DNA of 64,000 nucleotides from Rossellomorea marisflavi. Lineage in GTDB: Bacteria > Bacillota > Bacilli > Bacillales > Bacillaceae_B. Made by a program: the position numbers and the translations under genes. A model generated the notes under the pieces. The model saw only the letters and a program-made list of their open reading frames with translations. It ran no database searches and was not told where the DNA came from. The stretch is from the NCBI GenBank assembly GCA_003667865.1, contig CP033051.1, positions 445,501 to 509,500 on the forward strand. Reading direction: 5' to 3'. Position 1 is the stretch's first letter. Every line of letters starts with the position of its first letter. Shown in pieces: positions 25,897 through 34,416 of the stretch.

Positions 25897-26349
25897 TCAC
25901 CCCTTTTCTACTTTTGATGGAGAGTGATTAAATAGTTCATGCTTTGTTCTATAGTTTGTATTATTTAAAATGACTTGTTTTCCTAATCTCTTGTTCATAT
26001 TAATTATTATCGGTGCTTGAAGGTTGGCAGTCGTTTGCTCAAATGGGTCTTGTACTGTAAGAATCGATAACACTATTACATCTTTTTCATCATCTATTTT
26101 TAGTAATTCTATAACAGTGTCTTCTATTGAAAAGTCATAGTCATTGAAAAAGAAAAATGGATTCACAACTACAAATGCTATATCAGATGTTTTTGCAGAT
26201 TGAAGGATTTGAAATGAGTCATTGTCTGGTAAAGGTACTAATAGGAAGTCATGCTCGTCTGGAAAACCAGGGATCCCCTTTGGAAAATAGATTAACTTGT
26301 CTTCTTTTATTTCCAATACACCATGATACTTCGTATTAATTTTCGTCAT
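25897..26349 (-). CDS. fliW: Flagellar assembly factor FliW
   Basis: The 150-aa protein has the signature [30 protein letters not shown], then [17 protein letters not shown] and [18 protein letters not shown]. FliW binds either free flagellin or CsrA and so links filament subunit level to hag translation. Its stop overlaps the start region of csrA (TGATG), coupling the two antagonists. RBS AAGGAAC lies upstream of ATG 26349. Confidence 0.96.
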   Translation of the reverse strand: MTKINTKYHGVLEIKEDKLIYFPKGIPGFPDEHDFLLVPLPDNDSFQILQSAKTSDIAFVVVNPFFFFNDYDFSIEDTVIELLKIDDEKDVIVLSILTVQDPFEQTTANLQAPIIINMNKRLGKQVILNNTNYRTKHELFNHSPSKVEKG

Positions 26350-26368
26350 TTGTCACGTTCCTTTTCTT

Positions 26369-26956
26369 CTATATTTGTCGCTCGTAGTTTATACCGACAT
26401 ACTTTAAGTTCTCAAAATCAATTTGTAGACTTTGATATTGTTTTATACTTGTAGAAACTTTACCTGGTTGATAGTTAAGGATAGGCTTATTAATTTGCAC
26501 TTGTATATCTGGTTTATTTCTCTTCCATTGTATGTCCAATTTACCAGGGCCGTAATCAATTTTCACACTTCCATGTGAGGGAATGAAGCCAATATTAAAT
26601 TCATACATAGGATTTTCACTATTTCGTTTTGAGATTTCTGGAATAGAATTTGTTCCATTCTCAATCATCATTAGTTGATCTCCATCACCTGCCACTCTAG
26701 CTATTCCAGATAGCCAATCTTGATATCCTTTGTCAGAATACTCTTTAATTCTCCTAGCAATACTTTTCAAATCCATATCAGCCCTTGCTTCTGATTGGTC
26801 AATTGTAAGTTTTGATGGGCTGCGATTAATGGTCATCTCTGCTGGTTGTTGCTCAATCTTCAAATCAGCTTTGGGTTGTTGTATGGATTGTGTAGGTTTT
26901 TGTATATGTAATTGCATTTGAGCTTGCTGTGATTGCAATCGTATTTGTGGAAACAT
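26369..26956 (-). CDS. yviE: YviE-like protein (DUF6470)
   Basis: The protein is about 195 aa, rich in Gln and Lys, with beta-strand-like repeats at both ends (QIRLQSQQAQMQLHIQKPTQ and PDIQVQINKPILNYQPGKV). The middle is IARRIKEYSDKGYQDWLSGIARVAGDGDQL. It occupies the yviE position between flgL and fliW. The biochemical role is not established in the family. I take ATG 26956 (MFPQIRLQ); a GTG at 26968 is too close to the AAAGGGTG site. Confidence 0.82.
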   Translation of the reverse strand: MFPQIRLQSQQAQMQLHIQKPTQSIQQPKADLKIEQQPAEMTINRSPSKLTIDQSEARADMDLKSIARRIKEYSDKGYQDWLSGIARVAGDGDQLMMIENGTNSIPEISKRNSENPMYEFNIGFIPSHGSVKIDYGPGKLDIQWKRNKPDIQVQINKPILNYQPGKVSTSIKQYQSLQIDFENLKYVGINYERQI

Positions 26957-26981
26957 TTTATTTTTCACACCCTTTAATAGT

Positions 26982-27035
26982 AAAAAGGGACTGTCCCAAA
27001 AGGGATGTGTTATCCTTTAGGGCAGTCCCTTTTTT
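26982..27035 (-). terminator. Terminator after flgL
   Basis: AAAAAGGGACTGTCC pairs with GGGCAGTCCCTTTTT across a 23-base centre, with a T-run on the minus strand side. It would reduce read-through from the flgM-flgN-flgK-flgL transcript into yviE-fliW-csrA. Confidence 0.8.
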
Positions 27036-27039
27036 ATTT

Positions 27040-27933
27040 TCATCTTAAAAAGTCTAATAATGTCGGTTGGATAATACGAGCACTTGCACTTAATGCTGCA
27101 CGATGAACAGATTCTTGTGTCTTAAGGTCAGTAATTGCACGCTCCATGTCTACATCCTCGTTATCAGAAAGTATACGAGTTGATACAATTTCTTGATTAG
27201 ATAGTCGGCTATCTATCAGTTCTAAACGATTGTAGCGAGCTCCTAGTTCTGAACGTTCTGCTGATAATGTTTCCATTACATTATCTAAGCCAGTTAGTAG
27301 ATTATCTAATGAAGATTGGTCACCAGTTGTTAAGGCATCTTCTAAAGCCTGAATAGTATCAAACATTTTTTGATTGAACACATTACTTGGGTTTACGTTT
27401 GCTTTTAGATATACCCCTTGAGAAACTTCAACTTGATAGTTATTTATTGAAGCATCATTTAGATTATCAGCAACTTTTATCGGGGTTGTATTTGCAACAA
27501 TAGGTGATTTATCAACATCTGTACCATGAAAAATGTAGCGACCCGATACTTTTGTTTCCGCAACACTTGCGATGTCTAACTTAATTTGTTGAATTTCATT
27601 TGCTATGGCTTTTTGATCTTCCGGACTTAATGTTCCATTTGCACCTTGAACAGTCAATTCGCGGATACGTTGTAAACCATTGTTTGCTTGCTCAATTCCA
27701 GACTCAGAATTTTCTAGCCAAGAATACAATTCAGATAAATTACGCTTATACTGCTCAACCTCAGTAAGGTTTGAACGATAAAACATCCCTTTCATCGCAA
27801 CAACCGGATCATCAGAAGGCTTCGTAATTTTCTTACCAGTCGATAACTGATCTTGAATCTTGCCCATTTGTGAGTAGCTTTTACTCAAGTTACGTAATGA
27901 GTTTGATGTTAGCATTCCTTGTGTTACACGCAT
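27040..27933 (-). CDS. flgL: Flagellar hook-filament junction protein FlgL
   Basis: The 297-aa protein begins MRVTQGMLTSNSLRNLSKSYSQMGKIQDQLSTGKKITKPSDDPVVAMKG (flagellin-type N-terminal domain) and ends with the paired C-terminal helix TDLKTQESVHRAALSASARIIQPTLLDFLR. It forms, with FlgK, the junction between hook and filament. It follows flgK by 14 bases. Confidence 0.97.
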   Translation of the reverse strand: MRVTQGMLTSNSLRNLSKSYSQMGKIQDQLSTGKKITKPSDDPVVAMKGMFYRSNLTEVEQYKRNLSELYSWLENSESGIEQANNGLQRIRELTVQGANGTLSPEDQKAIANEIQQIKLDIASVAETKVSGRYIFHGTDVDKSPIVANTTPIKVADNLNDASINNYQVEVSQGVYLKANVNPSNVFNQKMFDTIQALEDALTTGDQSSLDNLLTGLDNVMETLSAERSELGARYNRLELIDSRLSNQEIVSTRILSDNEDVDMERAITDLKTQESVHRAALSASARIIQPTLLDFLR

Positions 27934-27947
27934 TTTTATTCACCTAC

Positions 27948-29615
27948 CTATCTTCCAACGGTACCCATACCGTTAATGATTTTATCTAGCATTTCATCTT
28001 GAAGTGTAATCATTCTTGCTGACGCATTATAAGCATGTTGGAATTTCACCATGTTTGTCATTTCTTCATCTAACGAAACCGAACTTACAGACATTCTGCG
28101 TTCGTCTACTGATTTTTGAAGGACTGCACTATTATTTGTTAAACGAACAGCTTCTTGTGATTGGACAGCCATGTCACCGATAATGGATTCGTAGAAACTA
28201 CGGAATGTTGTATTTTCTGGGTTTGTGCCATTGCGATAGTCATATTCATTTTGGTTGATAACATCAGCTAGGTTTTTGATTGTTTCAGAGTCACCAGCAG
28301 TTGGATTGGAAACGTCTGCTGTTGCGATGTTATCTAAGCTGTCATTTACTGAAGCTGAAATGCTGATACGACTTGCGAAACCTTCTCTTGCTCCTAAATG
28401 ACCTTCGATTGGTGTCATTTCATTTGAAGTTGAAGATGCTGGGTCAGAGAAGAATACGTTTTGAACATTGTTGTTTGCAATCGCATTTTGAGTAGCAGTA
28501 TCTAGATCTGCTTGGCTGTACCCAGGGTTGGCTGTTTTAAATGCTTCAACCTCTGCTTCAATTGCTTTCATCTCATTGGCACTTAGTCCATTTGCATGGA
28601 TTTTGTTAAACTCGTTTGCGAATGTGTACGCCATATTATCAAGCTCTCGAAGCATATCAGCGTAGACACCTGTTGCTTTACCAGCAGATTCATATCCATG
28701 TGTATCAATTAGAGCTTTAAATTTACCCGAAGTTTTGAAGTTGTCGGGTTGTATTGTTTGGTTCCCAATTTTAATTGCATTTACAGAGCCATTCACACCA
28801 TCAAATGTAACATCAATCTCAGTTGCTCCACCCGGTCCAACTAATGTTGCGATTGGTGATTGGTTTTCATCCACCATTCTAATGATGGCTTGTCCGTCTG
28901 CGATCGCACTAGCATTGCCACCGCTAGATTGATAGCTAACTTGAACGTTTACATGCTTTGAAAGCTCATCAATTAAACGGTCACGCTCATCATATAAGTC
29001 ATTGGGTAAGTAGCCATGTGGTTCTACGTCACCAATTTGTTTGTTGATTTTATCAATTTGTCTTGTTAATGAGTTGATTTGTGTTTTTGAAACATTGATT
29101 TCATTCTTTAAGTCTTTTTGAATGTTTTTTAGACTAGAAGATAGATAGTTAAATGTTTCAGCAACCGCTATACCACGTTGGCGGACAACGGATTTAGCAC
29201 CTGGATTTTTTGGGTTTACAGCTAAGTCCTGAAGAGATTGCCAGAACATATCCATTGTTTTAGAAAGACCCGATTCAGATGGCTCATTCATGACTTCTTC
29301 CATCTTCTTTAGTGCTTCCATTTTTGTTTCCCAGTATCCAAGCTTATTGCTTTCACCACGGTATTGAACGTCTAGAAATTTTTCGCGAATACGTTCGATG
29401 GAACCAGCTTCAACACCTGTACCCATTTGCCCGGGGATTTCCGGACGGTTCATAGCCGCTGTTGGAAATGGTGTTGTTTGTTCAAAGTTTACTCGTTGAC
29501 GAGTATATCCTAGTGTATTGGCATTTGAAATATTGTGACCAGTTGTATATAAAGCGCCTTGCTGCGTGTACATGCCTCGCTTAGCGGTTTCTAACCCTTG
29601 AAAAGTGGAACGCAT
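27948..29615 (-). CDS. flgK: Flagellar hook-associated protein 1 FlgK
   Basis: At 555 aa it has the conserved N-terminus MRSTFQGLETAKRGMYTQQGALYTTGHNISNANTLGYTRQRVNFEQ. The C-terminal rod-like domain is VDERRMSVSSVSLDEEMTNMVKFQHAYNASARMITLQDEMLDKIINGMGTVGR. The middle contains the coiled region IQKDLKNEINVSKTQINSLTRQIDKINKQIGD. It is the first junction protein on the hook. Confidence 0.97.
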   Translation of the reverse strand: MRSTFQGLETAKRGMYTQQGALYTTGHNISNANTLGYTRQRVNFEQTTPFPTAAMNRPEIPGQMGTGVEAGSIERIREKFLDVQYRGESNKLGYWETKMEALKKMEEVMNEPSESGLSKTMDMFWQSLQDLAVNPKNPGAKSVVRQRGIAVAETFNYLSSSLKNIQKDLKNEINVSKTQINSLTRQIDKINKQIGDVEPHGYLPNDLYDERDRLIDELSKHVNVQVSYQSSGGNASAIADGQAIIRMVDENQSPIATLVGPGGATEIDVTFDGVNGSVNAIKIGNQTIQPDNFKTSGKFKALIDTHGYESAGKATGVYADMLRELDNMAYTFANEFNKIHANGLSANEMKAIEAEVEAFKTANPGYSQADLDTATQNAIANNNVQNVFFSDPASSTSNEMTPIEGHLGAREGFASRISISASVNDSLDNIATADVSNPTAGDSETIKNLADVINQNEYDYRNGTNPENTTFRSFYESIIGDMAVQSQEAVRLTNNSAVLQKSVDERRMSVSSVSLDEEMTNMVKFQHAYNASARMITLQDEMLDKIINGMGTVGR

Positions 29616-29668
29616 GGTGTTGCCTCCAATCGTAAATTTTCTCTTGGCAATGACAGATGTATTCGCTC

Positions 29669-30175
29669 TTATGCCTTAGAGTCGAACATGGAACGTTGTC
29701 CAGAATGTTGTTTAGTATTGTTTGTTGGTCGACTATAAGTCGCCTGGTCTCGCTGTGGTTGCATTAAGGACAGGTTCATGTTGACAAATTGTAGCGATTG
29801 ATAAGTAAGTTTTTGATTTAAATCATTTCGCTCTTTTAGTTGTTGAATAATGTCAATCAGTTTTTCTTGAGCATTGTAAAGCAGCTCTTTTTCTTCCATA
29901 GTAGCAAACTGAAGACATTCTGAAATCGTAGGTGATTTTTGCATTGAACCCTGTCTAATTTGCAGAAACTTTTGAGCCTGTTTTTGTCGTTCTGCTTCAA
30001 TTGTGTTAATCGCAGCAATATGCTTTTGCTCATCCTTTAATGACTGGTCGAGCTTGTCCATGTCTCCACTTTTAATAATGTCTGTCTTCTTAACAGAGAG
30101 GTCGAACAAACTGATATGCAGTTTATGAAGTTTTTCTAATGTACTAACAAGCTGTTCCGCACTCATGTTTGTCAC
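29669..30175 (-). CDS. flgN: Flagellar export chaperone FlgN (YvyG)
   Basis: The 168-aa helical protein has the FlgN pattern: a long N-terminal coiled coil (LVSTLEKLHKLHISLFDLSVKKTDIIKSGD), then LNQKLTYQSLQFVNMNLSLM. A Gln/Ser/Asn-rich tail follows. It guards FlgK and FlgL before export and lies directly upstream of flgK. Confidence 0.92.
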   Translation of the reverse strand: MTNMSAEQLVSTLEKLHKLHISLFDLSVKKTDIIKSGDMDKLDQSLKDEQKHIAAINTIEAERQKQAQKFLQIRQGSMQKSPTISECLQFATMEEKELLYNAQEKLIDIIQQLKERNDLNQKLTYQSLQFVNMNLSLMQPQRDQATYSRPTNNTKQHSGQRSMFDSKA

Positions 30176-30191
30176 CTCCCTTTATTAAAAA

Positions 30192-30455
30192 TTACATTTT
30201 ATAAAAGTTTTGAATTGATTTTGCAACGGCTTGAGCATCCACTTTGTAGCTACCGTTTTCAACTTTAGCTTTTAATTCTTCAACCTTTGCTTGTCGCTCA
30301 ACTGTAATTTGAGAAGCAACTTGCATTTCCTTTGCAGCAGAAGAAATCTCTACTTTGTCTGCTTTTTGTCCAGACTGGATTTGTTTATCCATTTTCTTCA
30401 TATGTTGTTTGTATGGGTTAATCCCTGAGATTCCATTGTTATTAATTTTCATCAT
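30192..30455 (-). CDS. flgM: Anti-sigma-D factor FlgM
   Basis: The 87-aa protein reads MMKINNNGISGINPYKQHMKKMDKQ and then the sigma-binding C-terminal region DKVEISSAAKEMQVASQI ... VKAKVENGSYKVDAQAVAKSIQNFY, typical of FlgM. It holds sigma-D inactive until hook completion. ATG ATG at 30455 follows AAAGGATGAACAA; the frame is open further to 30518. A sigma-D promoter lies just upstream, giving the usual feedback loop. Confidence 0.95.
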   Translation of the reverse strand: MMKINNNGISGINPYKQHMKKMDKQIQSGQKADKVEISSAAKEMQVASQITVERQAKVEELKAKVENGSYKVDAQAVAKSIQNFYKM

Positions 30456-30498
30456 TTGTTCATCCTTTCGCCGATCTAGTCGAGCTCTCTTATCTATT

Positions 30499-30525
30499 AT
30501 ATCGGAAGGATTGAACAAATGTTTA
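30499..30525 (-). promoter_or_regulatory. Sigma-D promoter of flgM
   Basis: TAAA (30525-30522), 15 bases, TCCGATAT (30506-30499) on the minus strand. Confidence 0.85.
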
Positions 30526-30570
30526 GTCTCTTCAATAGGATATTTATCCTATTTTTTATCCTTAAACGAA

Positions 30571-30596
30571 AAGACTGACATCGTTAGGTCAGTCTT
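30571..30596 (-). terminator. Terminator of yvyF
   Basis: AAGACTGAC / GTCAGTCTT 9-bp stem; on the minus strand it is followed by TTCGTTT. Confidence 0.75.
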
Positions 30597-30601
30597 GCAT
30601 G

Positions 30602-31021
30602 TTATTTATTGTCTCGATTCGTCGTAAAATAAGTTCCTTGTTGGCTTTCTCTAATCTTTTTCGCAAAATCTTCTTGTGCTTCTAGGTTCTTCAAACTATT
30701 TGTAATATCTTTCGAGCAGGATTCACAAAGTTTTCCTCCAGAAATAATCTTTCCACATTTGTCACATGGATAGCCTAGGTTTGGAAACAATCTAGTTTGT
30801 AGACGCCCTTTTTTTACCCATTTGTATAGCATGTCCTCAGTTACACCTGTTACTTCCATAACACGCTCCTGCGAAGCAGCACGATTTTCTCTTTTACGTA
30901 AAAAATCATACACTTCTCTAAACAGGCGATCTTCATCTTTATTACATTTATCACAAACATCTCGAAACTTATTTTCAACATATATTGACCCACAGCGTGG
31001 ACAATTGATTAATTCTGCCAT
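30602..31021 (-). CDS. yvyF: Flagellar operon protein YvyF (TIGR03826 type)
   Basis: The protein is 139 aa from ATG 31021 (MAELINCPRCGS), chosen because GGGAGG lies upstream. Two zinc-ribbon cysteine sets are visible: CPRC ... CDKC at the N-terminus and CDKCGK ... CESC near residue 95-110. Between them is a MerR-like helical region (MEVTGVTEDMLYKWVKKGRL). The family sits between comF and flgM in Bacillus; its function is not settled but it may regulate flagellar genes. Confidence 0.9.
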   Translation of the reverse strand: MAELINCPRCGSIYVENKFRDVCDKCNKDEDRLFREVYDFLRKRENRAASQERVMEVTGVTEDMLYKWVKKGRLQTRLFPNLGYPCDKCGKIISGGKLCESCSKDITNSLKNLEAQEDFAKKIRESQQGTYFTTNRDNK

Positions 31022-31096
31022 GTTGATCCTCCCGATATACAATATACAAATATTATATCGTCAAATTTTCCTTATGGTTAAGTAATTATGTTTTTA

Positions 31097-31810
31097 TTAT
31101 CCTCTTGCTATTGTAAGCGATGAGACACTCTTTGCTCCACCGCTTAATATTGGTAATGCCGCTTGTCTTAGTGTCATGCCGGTTGTGTAGATGTCGTCGA
31201 ATAGGAGGATGGATTTGTTTTGGATAATGTCGGAGTGTTTGGGATTGAGATTAAAGACTTGTTCTTGTTTGATTCTTTGAGTTCGTGATTTTTTCGATTG
31301 TTTTTCTGTATGGGTGCGTGTGAGGATTTCTGTATAGTGTATTTGTGCTTCAAGGAGGATGCTTGTTGTTTGGTTGAAGGCTCTTTCATATATGCGTTCT
31401 TTGCTTAATGGAATGGGTACGATGATGTCAGGTGGGTCTAATTTCCCTAGGACTTCTTTTATTGGATTAGCAAAAGCTTTTGCTATTGCATAGTCTCCTC
31501 TGTATTTGTAGCGTGCAAGGGTTTCTTTTAGGAAGGGGTTGTATTCGTAGATCGAGGTGTTTTTTTGAAGAATACTGTTCCACTGAAGTGATTCTTCCCA
31601 TCTTTGACAGTCCAGGCAGATTGAGTTTCCGTGGTAGGATCCATCTAAGTTTTTTAGAGCGCGAGAGCATATCGTACACCTTTCTCCCTCTATTATCCCT
31701 AATTGCTCTTCACATTTTGAGCATAATACTGGAGTGTTTTTTGCAAATAAGCTACCCCATGTAGTTATTGAATTCATTCTCTCTATACAAATCGAACAAT
31801 AATCACTCAT
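31097..31810 (-). CDS. comFC: Competence protein ComFC (phosphoribosyltransferase fold)
   Basis: The 237-aa protein has an N-terminal zinc finger with paired cysteines (CSICIERM, CSKCEEQ, CTICSRAL, CLDCQ). The PRTase fold follows, with the PRPP loop motif ILLFDDIYTTGMTLRQAA and the region IIVPIPLSKERIYERAFNQT. It acts with ComFA in uptake of single-stranded DNA during transformation. The ATG overlaps the comFA end by 8 bases. The B. subtilis comFB gene is absent between them. Confidence 0.94.
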   Translation of the reverse strand: MSDYCSICIERMNSITTWGSLFAKNTPVLCSKCEEQLGIIEGERCTICSRALKNLDGSYHGNSICLDCQRWEESLQWNSILQKNTSIYEYNPFLKETLARYKYRGDYAIAKAFANPIKEVLGKLDPPDIIVPIPLSKERIYERAFNQTTSILLEAQIHYTEILTRTHTEKQSKKSRTQRIKQEQVFNLNPKHSDIIQNKSILLFDDIYTTGMTLRQAALPILSGGAKSVSSLTIARG

Positions 31811-33299
31811 CTAACAATCCTCTTTGCTTTCCTTCTTGATTCATTTCATATATATGAACAAGAGCCCGTATCATCTCAGTTGTTCTTCCGTTATGAAAAA
31901 ATGTGATGTTGCCCGTTGGCTGCTTGCTGCTTCTCCCCACTCTCCCAGAGATTTGGACCAAAGCACTTTCAGTAAAAATATCCGCATCCGCTCCGATGAC
32001 CGCTACATCAATCCCTGGGATTGTTACACCTCTTTCTAAAATCGTTGTAGTTAAGAGCATCGGTATTCTTTTTTGCCTCATGTCTTCAACCTTCTGCTTA
32101 CGGTCTGGGTCTGCTGCGTGAACAGATTGGATATCTGGGTGTAGTGATTGAAGGACTGCCAAAGCCATTTGAAGTGAGGAGATGTCTGGTAGGAAGATGA
32201 GGGCCGGGATGTTTTTGTTTAGTCGACCTGTAATCCATTTTAGAAATACTTTCGGCAACTTCTGTTTTTCTAATGATTTTTTCCAGTTTCCGCACCACTT
32301 GAACGTTGGGAGTGGCAATGGGTAGCGATGGAAACGAGCAGGGATTTTTATATGGTTTAGTTTCTGCCGTTTGCAGAGAATTTGTGTTTTTTTATCAGGG
32401 GTTGCGGTTAGGTGGACAATGGTTGAGTTTGTTTTGCGGGCTTTTTGGACGGCGAATTTTAGGGAATGATCGAAAGAATAAGGAAAGGCATCGACTTCGT
32501 CTACGACCATGACATCGAAGGCTTGCTCAAACCGGTAAAGCTGATGTGTTGTTGAGAGGGTTAGATCTGCGTATTTGTACTTGTCTTCACTTCCACCATA
32601 CAGTACAGCAAGACTGACACCAGGAAAAACTTTTCGAATCCTGGGAGCAAGTTCTAGAACAACATCTGTTCTTGGAGTCGCAATGCACACTCTTTTGCCT
32701 GATTTTAGGGCTGTTGAGATTCCATGAAATAGCACTTCTGTTTTTCCTGCTCCACAAACTGCCCAAACAAGCAGTTCCTCTTCTTTTTTAATTGCTTCTA
32801 TTACTTTATTTGAAGCTGCTTGTTGTCCCTCTGAAAGAATTCCTTCCCAAGCAAGAGGTTCTTTTTGAATAATAGATTGAGGTTGAGGGCCGCACCAGGT
32901 TATGAGTGGGGTACATTGGCTTACTATTCCCATCATAATACAGTTTCGGCAATAGGTGCAGTCCGAATGACAACGGGCACAATAAAACGTTGCAAACTTG
33001 AACTGGTCCTGATTGCCACAGCGTTCACACCGATAAGTAGAATTCTCCATTGTAATTCCCTTTTTATATTTGATATGACCATTTTCATAATGTTCTTGTA
33101 GATGTCTAATCGAGAAAGTGAGTTCATCTAATAGTAGCGATTTTCCTGAGAGAATGGTTTGGAGTTCTTCGTTGTAAACAAACGTTTGATTGAGGTTTTT
33201 TTGGGGGATTTGTTCTATATTCCCGATTGGTTGAAGTGCTGGGGAGTCACCAACTATTTTTTCGGGGTACAGGGTATTATTTTCCACAATAAATCTCAT
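31803..33299 (-). CDS. comFA: ATP-dependent helicase/translocase ComFA
   Basis: The 498-aa DEAD-box-like motor for DNA uptake has a four-cysteine zinc region (CERCGNQDQF ... CARCHSDCTYCRNC, about residues 93-125). Walker A is CGAGKTEV (about 180) and the DExD box is VVDEVDAFP. Motif III is HLTATP, and a C-terminal helicase domain with QISGRVGRS follows. It powers passage of transforming DNA across the membrane. RBS AAAGGAG precedes ATG 33299. Confidence 0.96.
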   Translation of the reverse strand: MRFIVENNTLYPEKIVGDSPALQPIGNIEQIPQKNLNQTFVYNEELQTILSGKSLLLDELTFSIRHLQEHYENGHIKYKKGITMENSTYRCERCGNQDQFKFATFYCARCHSDCTYCRNCIMMGIVSQCTPLITWCGPQPQSIIQKEPLAWEGILSEGQQAASNKVIEAIKKEEELLVWAVCGAGKTEVLFHGISTALKSGKRVCIATPRTDVVLELAPRIRKVFPGVSLAVLYGGSEDKYKYADLTLSTTHQLYRFEQAFDVMVVDEVDAFPYSFDHSLKFAVQKARKTNSTIVHLTATPDKKTQILCKRQKLNHIKIPARFHRYPLPLPTFKWCGNWKKSLEKQKLPKVFLKWITGRLNKNIPALIFLPDISSLQMALAVLQSLHPDIQSVHAADPDRKQKVEDMRQKRIPMLLTTTILERGVTIPGIDVAVIGADADIFTESALVQISGRVGRSSKQPTGNITFFHNGRTTEMIRALVHIYEMNQEGKQRGLLDE

Positions 33300-33355
33300 G
33301 ACACCACTCCTTTACTATACATACTTTCTATATTAATTTAAAATTTCCTCTATTA

Positions 33356-33385
33356 AAAAAGCGCCTATCCTAAGATAGACACTTT
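33356..33385 (-). terminator. Terminator of degV
   Basis: On the minus strand AAAAGTGTCTATC and GATAGGCGCTTTT pair with two G-U bonds around TTAG, ending in a T-run. Confidence 0.75.
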
Positions 33386-33391
33386 TATAAA

Positions 33392-34240
33392 CTAAGATAC
33401 TTTCTTAACCCAGCCCATTGCTAATGCACCTTCACCAAGATGCGTGCCGATTACGGGTCCAAAGTAGCTTAGAGTAAATTCAACCTCTGGGAAGCGTTGT
33501 TCTAGCTCAGACTTCCATTGAGCGGCATCCTCTTCACAATTCGCATGGATAACACATGCTTGAAGTGGGACACCCTTCTCGACATCTTCTCCTAGAAGGT
33601 CCGTGATTCGTTTTAAGGCCTTTTTCTTTGTTCGAATCTTTTCAAACGGAACGATGACCTTGTCAACGAAGTGAAGAACTGGTTTTACTTGAAGTAAGCT
33701 TCCGATGATTGCTTGTGCACTGGATAAGCGACCGCCTCTTTGCAGGTGCGATAAGTCGTCTACCATAAAATAAGCCTTTAGTGTTGGCTTCATCTCGTTT
33801 AATACATTGATAATCGTTTGTGGATCTTCACCTTGGTTTGCTAGCTTTGCTGCTTCTAACGTATAAAAGCCTTGCATCATACAGCTGATTTCTGAGTCAA
33901 AGGCATAGACTTCAATTCCATCTACCATGTCTGCTGCTTGGATAGCACCTTGATAGGTTCCGCTAATTCCGCTAGAAAGGTGAATTGAGATCACGGCATC
34001 GTACTCTTTTGATAGTGTTTCAAAAAGCTCTACGAAGTTACCGAGCGAAGGCTGTGATGTTGTTGGAAGACGCTCCTCATTACGCACCTCTGTGTAGAAG
34101 TCTGTAGCTGTAATATCTATTTCCTCACGATAAACTTCACCATTTAGAATCACACTTAGCGGGATCATATGTATGTTAAATTGTTCACGCAATTCTTTCG
34201 GGATGTAAGCTGTACTATCCGTTACAATTGCCGTTTTCAT
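33392..34240 (-). CDS. degV: DegV family fatty-acid-binding protein
   Basis: This protein of about 282 aa has family marks: MKTAIVTDSTAYIP at the start, LPTTSQPSLGNF, ISIHLSSGISGTYQGA and the C-terminal EVEFTLSYFGPVIGTHLGEGALAMGW. DegV/FakB proteins hold a fatty acid for phosphorylation by FakA. ATG 34240 with AGGATGG upstream is preferred over the ATG at 34252, which would overlap that site. Confidence 0.93.
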   Translation of the reverse strand: MKTAIVTDSTAYIPKELREQFNIHMIPLSVILNGEVYREEIDITATDFYTEVRNEERLPTTSQPSLGNFVELFETLSKEYDAVISIHLSSGISGTYQGAIQAADMVDGIEVYAFDSEISCMMQGFYTLEAAKLANQGEDPQTIINVLNEMKPTLKAYFMVDDLSHLQRGGRLSSAQAIIGSLLQVKPVLHFVDKVIVPFEKIRTKKKALKRITDLLGEDVEKGVPLQACVIHANCEEDAAQWKSELEQRFPEVEFTLSYFGPVIGTHLGEGALAMGWVKKVS

Positions 34241-34369
34241 AATGTGTACCATCCTTATTCTTAAGTTTTTTTGTTAAAGCTTACATATCGACTTGTCTTA
34301 CTAACATATGTATTGCTTCCATTTTATATGAAAAACATTTATTTTGCACCACTACATTTGTAAAAGTTA

Positions 34370-34413
34370 GAGGGACGGACCTTCGCGCTTGACGCTTGAA
34401 GGTCCGTCCCTCT
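34370..34413. terminator. Long hairpin with GAGGGACGGACC arms
   Basis: AGAGGGACGGACCTTC pairs with GAAGGTCCGTCCCTCT around GCGCTTGACGCTT. It follows the EamA gene on the minus strand and probably terminates it; it is a member of the GAGGGACGGACC family. Confidence 0.75.
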
Positions 34414-34416
34414 CGA

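Noticed and set aside
33300-33360. ComK box upstream of comFA
   Set aside because: A/T runs are present, but I could not find two properly spaced AAAA-N5-TTTT units.
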